Positions 5,689 to 8,257 of a DNA stretch of 8,257 nucleotides are shown piece after piece. The DNA comes from an uncultured Erysipelotrichaceae bacterium (GTDB taxonomy: Bacteria; Bacillota_I; Bacilli_A; Erysipelotrichales; Erysipelotrichaceae), in contig CANPNQ010000032.1 of assembly GCA_947575425.1 (NCBI GenBank), positions 1-8,257 of the forward strand, written 5' to 3'. The notes below the pieces were generated by a model. It saw nothing but the letters and a program-made list of their open reading frames with translations, did not search any database and was not told the DNA's origin. Position numbers and translations under genes: made by a program. Position 1 is the first letter of the stretch. The number at the start of each line of letters is the position of its first letter.

Positions 5689-6281
5689 TGTACCCAAAAA
5701 AATTTGAAACATTGGTAAACAGCTTTCAAGCTTTGCCCGGAGTAGGACAAAAAAGCGCAGAGCGCTATGCGTTCGATGTGCTGAATTGGTTGCCGGAGCA
5801 AATTGATGAAATGATCCATGGGTTACAGGGAATCAAAGATGGAATACATATGTGTCCGATTTGCGGGAATCTTGCGGAGGATGAGCATTGCCTGATCTGT
5901 GCAGATCATTCCAGAGATTCAGCTGTGATCTGTGTGGTTCAAAGCCCGCGCGATGTGATTGCGATGGAAAAAACAAAGGAATACAATGGCGTGTATCATG
6001 TGCTGAACGGAGTGATTTCTGCCACAAAGGGTATTTTGCCAGAGGATATCAATCTTCTTTCCCTATTGGATCGAATCAATGAGGAAACCAAAGAAATCAT
6101 TATCGCGACAAATCCAACGGTAGAAGGAGAAACAACTGCATTGTATTTGGCAAAGCTGCTGGAAGAATATCCGGTCACAGTAACACGTATTGCGCATGGT
6201 ATACCGATGGGTGGACATTTAGATTATGCGGATGAGCTTACTTTGATTAAGGCATTGGAAGGCAGAAATAAGATGGAGTGA
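5688..6281 (+). CDS. recR: Recombination mediator protein RecR
   Basis: RecR works with RecO (and RecF) to load RecA on SSB-coated single-stranded DNA at gaps and forms a ring that encircles DNA. Its 197 residues are the usual size. In order: helix-hairpin-helix LPGVGQKSAERYAF (16-29), a four-Cys zinc finger CPIC...CLIC (Cys56, 59, 68, 71), a Toprim domain starting 'AVICVVQSPRDVIAMEKT' (79-96) and continuing through 'YHVLNGVISATKGI' (103-116) and 'ATNPTVEGETTALYL' (140-154), then the C-terminal 'RIAHGIPMGGHLDYADELTL' (167-186). The start ATG overlaps the ybaB TAA by one base (TAATG), with GGAGG (5677-5681) 6 nt upstream. It is the last gene of the dnaX operon and is followed by a terminator. 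Confidence 0.97.
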   Translation: MYPKKFETLVNSFQALPGVGQKSAERYAFDVLNWLPEQIDEMIHGLQGIKDGIHMCPICGNLAEDEHCLICADHSRDSAVICVVQSPRDVIAMEKTKEYNGVYHVLNGVISATKGILPEDINLLSLLDRINEETKEIIIATNPTVEGETTALYLAKLLEEYPVTVTRIAHGIPMGGHLDYADELTLIKALEGRNKME

Positions 6282-6297
6282 ATAAGTATAGAAAGGT

Positions 6298-6322
6298 AAA
6301 AAGAGAGGCAATCTCTTTTTTT
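6298..6322 (+). terminator. Intrinsic terminator after recR
   Basis: AAAAAGAGA (6298-6306), loop GGCAA, TCTCTTTTT (6312-6320), with the T-run continuing to 6322. The stem is short and A/U-rich, so termination may be partial. It lies 17 bp after the recR stop. Confidence 0.75.
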
Positions 6323-6384
6323 ATCGAAGGAAAAAAGGAAATGATAAAATAGGCAATCAGATTAAAAATTTTATTCATTCTTTT

Positions 6385-6412
6385 ATAGAATAATATGGAT
6401 AAATTATTCTAT
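6385..6412. promoter_or_regulatory. Operator-like inverted repeat over the MATE gene promoter
   Basis: ATAGAATAAT (6385-6394) and ATTATTCTAT (6403-6412) are perfect 10-bp inverted arms around an 8-bp centre. The -35 hexamer (6396-6401) lies in the centre and the right arm fills the first part of the spacer, so a dimeric repressor bound here would block RNA polymerase. No regulator gene is adjacent in this window. As RNA it lies upstream of the predicted start, so a transcript hairpin is less likely. Confidence 0.6.
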
Positions 6413-6424
6413 CAGTGATATAAT
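6396..6424 (+). promoter_or_regulatory. Promoter of the MATE exporter gene
   Basis: TGGATA (6396-6401, 4 of 6 to TTGACA), a 17-bp spacer ending in TGA (6416-6418, extended -10), and a perfect TATAAT (6419-6424). The expected start is about 6431, giving a leader of about 14 nt that holds the GAGG ribosome site (6433-6436). Confidence 0.75.
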
Positions 6425-6444
6425 TCTTCCATGAGGTAAGAAGC

Positions 6445-7839
6445 ATGAATAAAAATCAACAGATATCCTTATTGAAAGATGTTCCAGTACCCAAGGCGCT
6501 GTTTCATTTAGTTCTTCCTGCGGTGATCACATCGCTGGTTTCCACATTGCATAATTTAATTGATACCATCTATATCAGTCAGCTGCAAAACAATGCGATG
6601 ATTGCAGCGACAACGCTTGCGATGCCGGTGATTGCCATTACTCAAGCATTGGGGGATGGCTTAGGAGTCGGCGGAGGCAGCTATTTGGGCAGATTGCTGG
6701 GAGCTAAGAATGAAAAAAAGATAAAAAGCACAATAAATACTGTGCTGACACTGGCAATGATCGTTTCAATGATTGCATTTATCATTTCGTTTCTCTTCTT
6801 AGATTCAATCGTGACCTTATTTACCGATGACTCTGAAACAGCAGTGTATACGTATCAATATATTCAAATATTAACGATGTTTTCCGTCTTTCAAATACTA
6901 AAACAGATTTTATCTTATTTATTAAGAAGCGTCGGCGATGTCCGTTTTCCTATGATTGCGATCGTAATCAGTATAGGCGTGAATATTGTTTTGAACCCAT
7001 TCCTGATGTTTGATTTTGGTCTTGGCTTACAAATACGCGGCGCTGCCTATGCGACGATTCTTGCGGAAGGGATAGCGGCAGTGATGATGTTGATTCGTCT
7101 GATCAGACATGAGTCGTTGATTCAATGGAGCGGACAGCTGGAATTGAACATGGATAGTATCAGACAAATTTGGAATGTTGGATTTGCGGCTTTTCTTAGG
7201 AATGGATTGCCAAGCTTATCTTATGGTTTATTTGCGACCTCTGCGGGATTATTTGGAACAGCATTTGTCGCTGCGGCTGGCTTGGCGCGCAAAGGAGAAC
7301 ACATTGCCACCTTTGTGATTATGGGAATTGCTCATGGGTTTCAACCGTTTGCCTCCTATAACTTTGGCGCACAGGACAAAAAACGGTTGATGGAAGGAAT
7401 ACGCTTGTCTCTTTTGGTTTCGGTGATATATGGTACGGTGATGTTCCTTTTATTCTTCCTGATTCCCGGTATCATCATGCGCTTGATCACCTCTGATCAG
7501 ACCTTGATAGAAATCAGCGCAGTGGTGCTGCGTGGGTATGCACTGGGAATGCCGGTGCTAGGTGTTTACCAGATACTGGCGGGGTGCTTTCAATCAATGG
7601 GGAAAGGCAAATTGTCCTTCTTTAGTTCTATATTGAGACAGGGGTTGATTTATTGCCCAATGATCTATCTATTACCGAGAATGTTCGGTGAGATCGGATT
7701 TGCCTGTGTACAGCCCTTGTGTGATTGGATCAGTGCAATCGTGGTATGCTTATTGGCAAAGACATTGATGGAGGAAATCAGACAAATGCCGGATGAGAAG
7801 GTAGAACAGGGAACATCAGTGGAAGCGATCAAAGGATAA
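6445..7839 (+). CDS. MATE-family multidrug/metabolite exporter
   Basis: A 464-residue integral membrane protein of the MATE family (MepA-like branch), which exports cationic drugs or metabolites using a Na+ or H+ gradient. About twelve hydrophobic segments fall into two homologous halves. Half one carries 'NLIDTIYISQL' (37-47), 'GDGLGVGGGSYLGRLLGAKN' (70-89) and 'NIVLNPFLMFDFGLGLQIRG' (180-199). Half two carries 'GIAHGFQPFASYNFGAQD' (294-311), equivalent to the first-half loop, and 'LAGCFQSMGKGK' (378-389). A charged cytoplasmic tail follows residue 440. ATG 6445 has GAGG (6433-6436) 8 nt upstream. It is separated from recR by a terminator and has its own promoter with an operator-like repeat, so it is probably a regulated single-gene unit. 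The substrate cannot be told from sequence. Confidence 0.92.
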   Translation: MNKNQQISLLKDVPVPKALFHLVLPAVITSLVSTLHNLIDTIYISQLQNNAMIAATTLAMPVIAITQALGDGLGVGGGSYLGRLLGAKNEKKIKSTINTVLTLAMIVSMIAFIISFLFLDSIVTLFTDDSETAVYTYQYIQILTMFSVFQILKQILSYLLRSVGDVRFPMIAIVISIGVNIVLNPFLMFDFGLGLQIRGAAYATILAEGIAAVMMLIRLIRHESLIQWSGQLELNMDSIRQIWNVGFAAFLRNGLPSLSYGLFATSAGLFGTAFVAAAGLARKGEHIATFVIMGIAHGFQPFASYNFGAQDKKRLMEGIRLSLLVSVIYGTVMFLLFFLIPGIIMRLITSDQTLIEISAVVLRGYALGMPVLGVYQILAGCFQSMGKGKLSFFSSILRQGLIYCPMIYLLPRMFGEIGFACVQPLCDWISAIVVCLLAKTLMEEIRQMPDEKVEQGTSVEAIKG

Positions 7840-7848
7840 TAGAAGAAA

Positions 7849-7900
7849 CAGCGGATCTCTGTGAAAGAGCCTCTTTCATGAAGAAAATCGCTGATTTTTT
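7849..7900 (+). terminator. Terminator after the MATE gene, nested hairpin
   Basis: An outer helix CAGCG(G)AT (7849-7856) with ATCGCTG (7887-7893) encloses a perfect inner hairpin TGAAAGA-GCC-TCTTTCA (7862-7878). The outer helix is followed one base later by T6 (7895-7900). An alternative fold pairs GAAAATC (7883-7889) with GATTTTC (7901-7907) and would compete with the outer helix. The T-run makes the intrinsic terminator reading the most likely. Confidence 0.65.
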
Positions 7901-7940
7901 GATTTTCAGATGAAATATCGGTGAAGTGCTTTCTTTTTCA

Positions 7941-7949
7941 TGGTAAAAT
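7941..7949 (+). promoter_or_regulatory. Candidate extended -10 promoter of the last gene
   Basis: TGG (7941-7943) plus TAAAAT (7944-7949). A -35 at 17-bp spacing would be GTGAAG (7921-7926), a poor match. The start would be about 7956, just before the ribosome site of the gene at 7977. Confidence 0.5.
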
Positions 7950-7976
7950 AAATACAGATAGATCAGAGGTGATTCG

Positions 7977-8257
7977 ATGTCATCCATTGCTTATATTACC
8001 GATCGTGATATGATTGAATACCATCGTCTCCATGGCAACAAGAAAATCGTTTTTTGGCGACCTTCCTCTCAAAAAAACTTTCAACATTTTTATATTGGTG
8101 ATTATTTGTTCTTTTTGACAAAGGGAACGGAAAAGGGGAAGATCAAAGAAAAAGGAATCATCGGATATGGGCGATGCTTCAAAGAACGTGCGTGGAGTGT
8201 CCAGCAGGCTTGGAATCAATATGGTATCATGTGCGGATATGGATCGCTGGAGCAATT
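7977..8257 (+). CDS. Unassigned protein, N-terminal 93 residues (runs off the window)
   Basis: ATG 7977 is preceded by AGAGGTGA (7965-7972), with GAGG 7 nt before the start, and the frame stays open to the end of the window. Visible sequence: 'MSSIAYITDRDMIEYHRLHG' (1-20), an aromatic 'KIVFWRPSS' stretch (23-31), 'FYIGDYLFFLTKG' (38-50), a Lys-rich turn, 'KGIIGYGRCF' (59-68), and 'SVQQAWNQYGIMCGYGSLEQ' (74-93). The pattern of a 'GD.LFF..KG' strand followed by 'GIIGYG' recalls the small beta-barrel of EVE/PUA-like domains. That is a resemblance only; the rest of the protein is missing and I do not assign a function. There is no signal peptide or membrane helix. It has its own candidate promoter and lies after the MATE terminator, so it is likely a separate unit. 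Confidence 0.8.
   Translation, partial: MSSIAYITDRDMIEYHRLHGNKKIVFWRPSSQKNFQHFYIGDYLFFLTKGTEKGKIKEKGIIGYGRCFKERAWSVQQAWNQYGIMCGYGSLEQ

Noticed and set aside
6342..6350. Second promoter-like TGA-TAAAAT upstream of the exporter
   Set aside because: No acceptable -35 (TATCGA at 17 bp), and the perfect TATAAT at 6419-6424 is better placed.
1..8257. CRISPR array, insertion sequence, prophage or tRNA gene
   Set aside because: No regularly spaced repeats, transposase or integrase motifs, terminal inverted repeats or tRNA cloverleaf were seen on either strand by reading.

Overview
This is an ordinary-looking, origin-proximal housekeeping segment of a low-GC, Gram-positive type (Bacillota/Firmicutes) chromosome. 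The support is strong AGGAGG-type ribosome binding sites, a T-box leader on serS, a small 4.5S-type SRP RNA, and the dnaX-ybaB-recR block found near oriC in Bacilli and relatives. Protein style and gene order would fit an Erysipelotrichia-like lineage, but that is a guess. Every gene is on the + strand. I see no CRISPR array, insertion sequence, phage gene or tRNA.

Layout. 1-591 is the 3' end of gyrA (last blades of the C-terminal DNA-wrapping domain plus an acidic tail). A near-consensus promoter overlaps the gyrA stop codon and drives a serine T-box leader (about 604-839) in front of serS (864-2150). serS overlaps by 4 bp a small two-helix membrane protein gene (2147-2659, YcxB-like). The 398-bp gap that follows holds a perfect 16-bp parS centromere site (2669-2684) and the SRP RNA gene ffs with its own promoter (2753-2838), then about 200 bp in which I find no convincing gene. 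tadA (3058-3585) comes next. A short-leader extended -10 promoter starts the dnaX-ybaB-recR operon (3644-6281), which ends at a small intrinsic terminator. A second perfect parS lies inside dnaX (4795-4810), in the codons of the variable linker. A MATE-family exporter gene (6445-7839) has its own promoter, overlapped by a perfect 10-bp inverted repeat that looks like an operator, and its own terminator. The window ends inside an unassigned gene (7977 onward).

How the parts fit. The genes cover DNA topology (GyrA), tRNA charging (SerRS) and wobble editing (TadA), protein targeting (SRP RNA), replication clamp loading (DnaX) and recombinational repair (YbaB, RecR). The two parS sites, 2.1 kb apart, indicate that this stretch also serves as part of the ParB-loading centromere near the replication origin. 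That chromosome-segregation layer, written over housekeeping genes, is the most interesting non-genic signal here. No new multi-gene system is evident.
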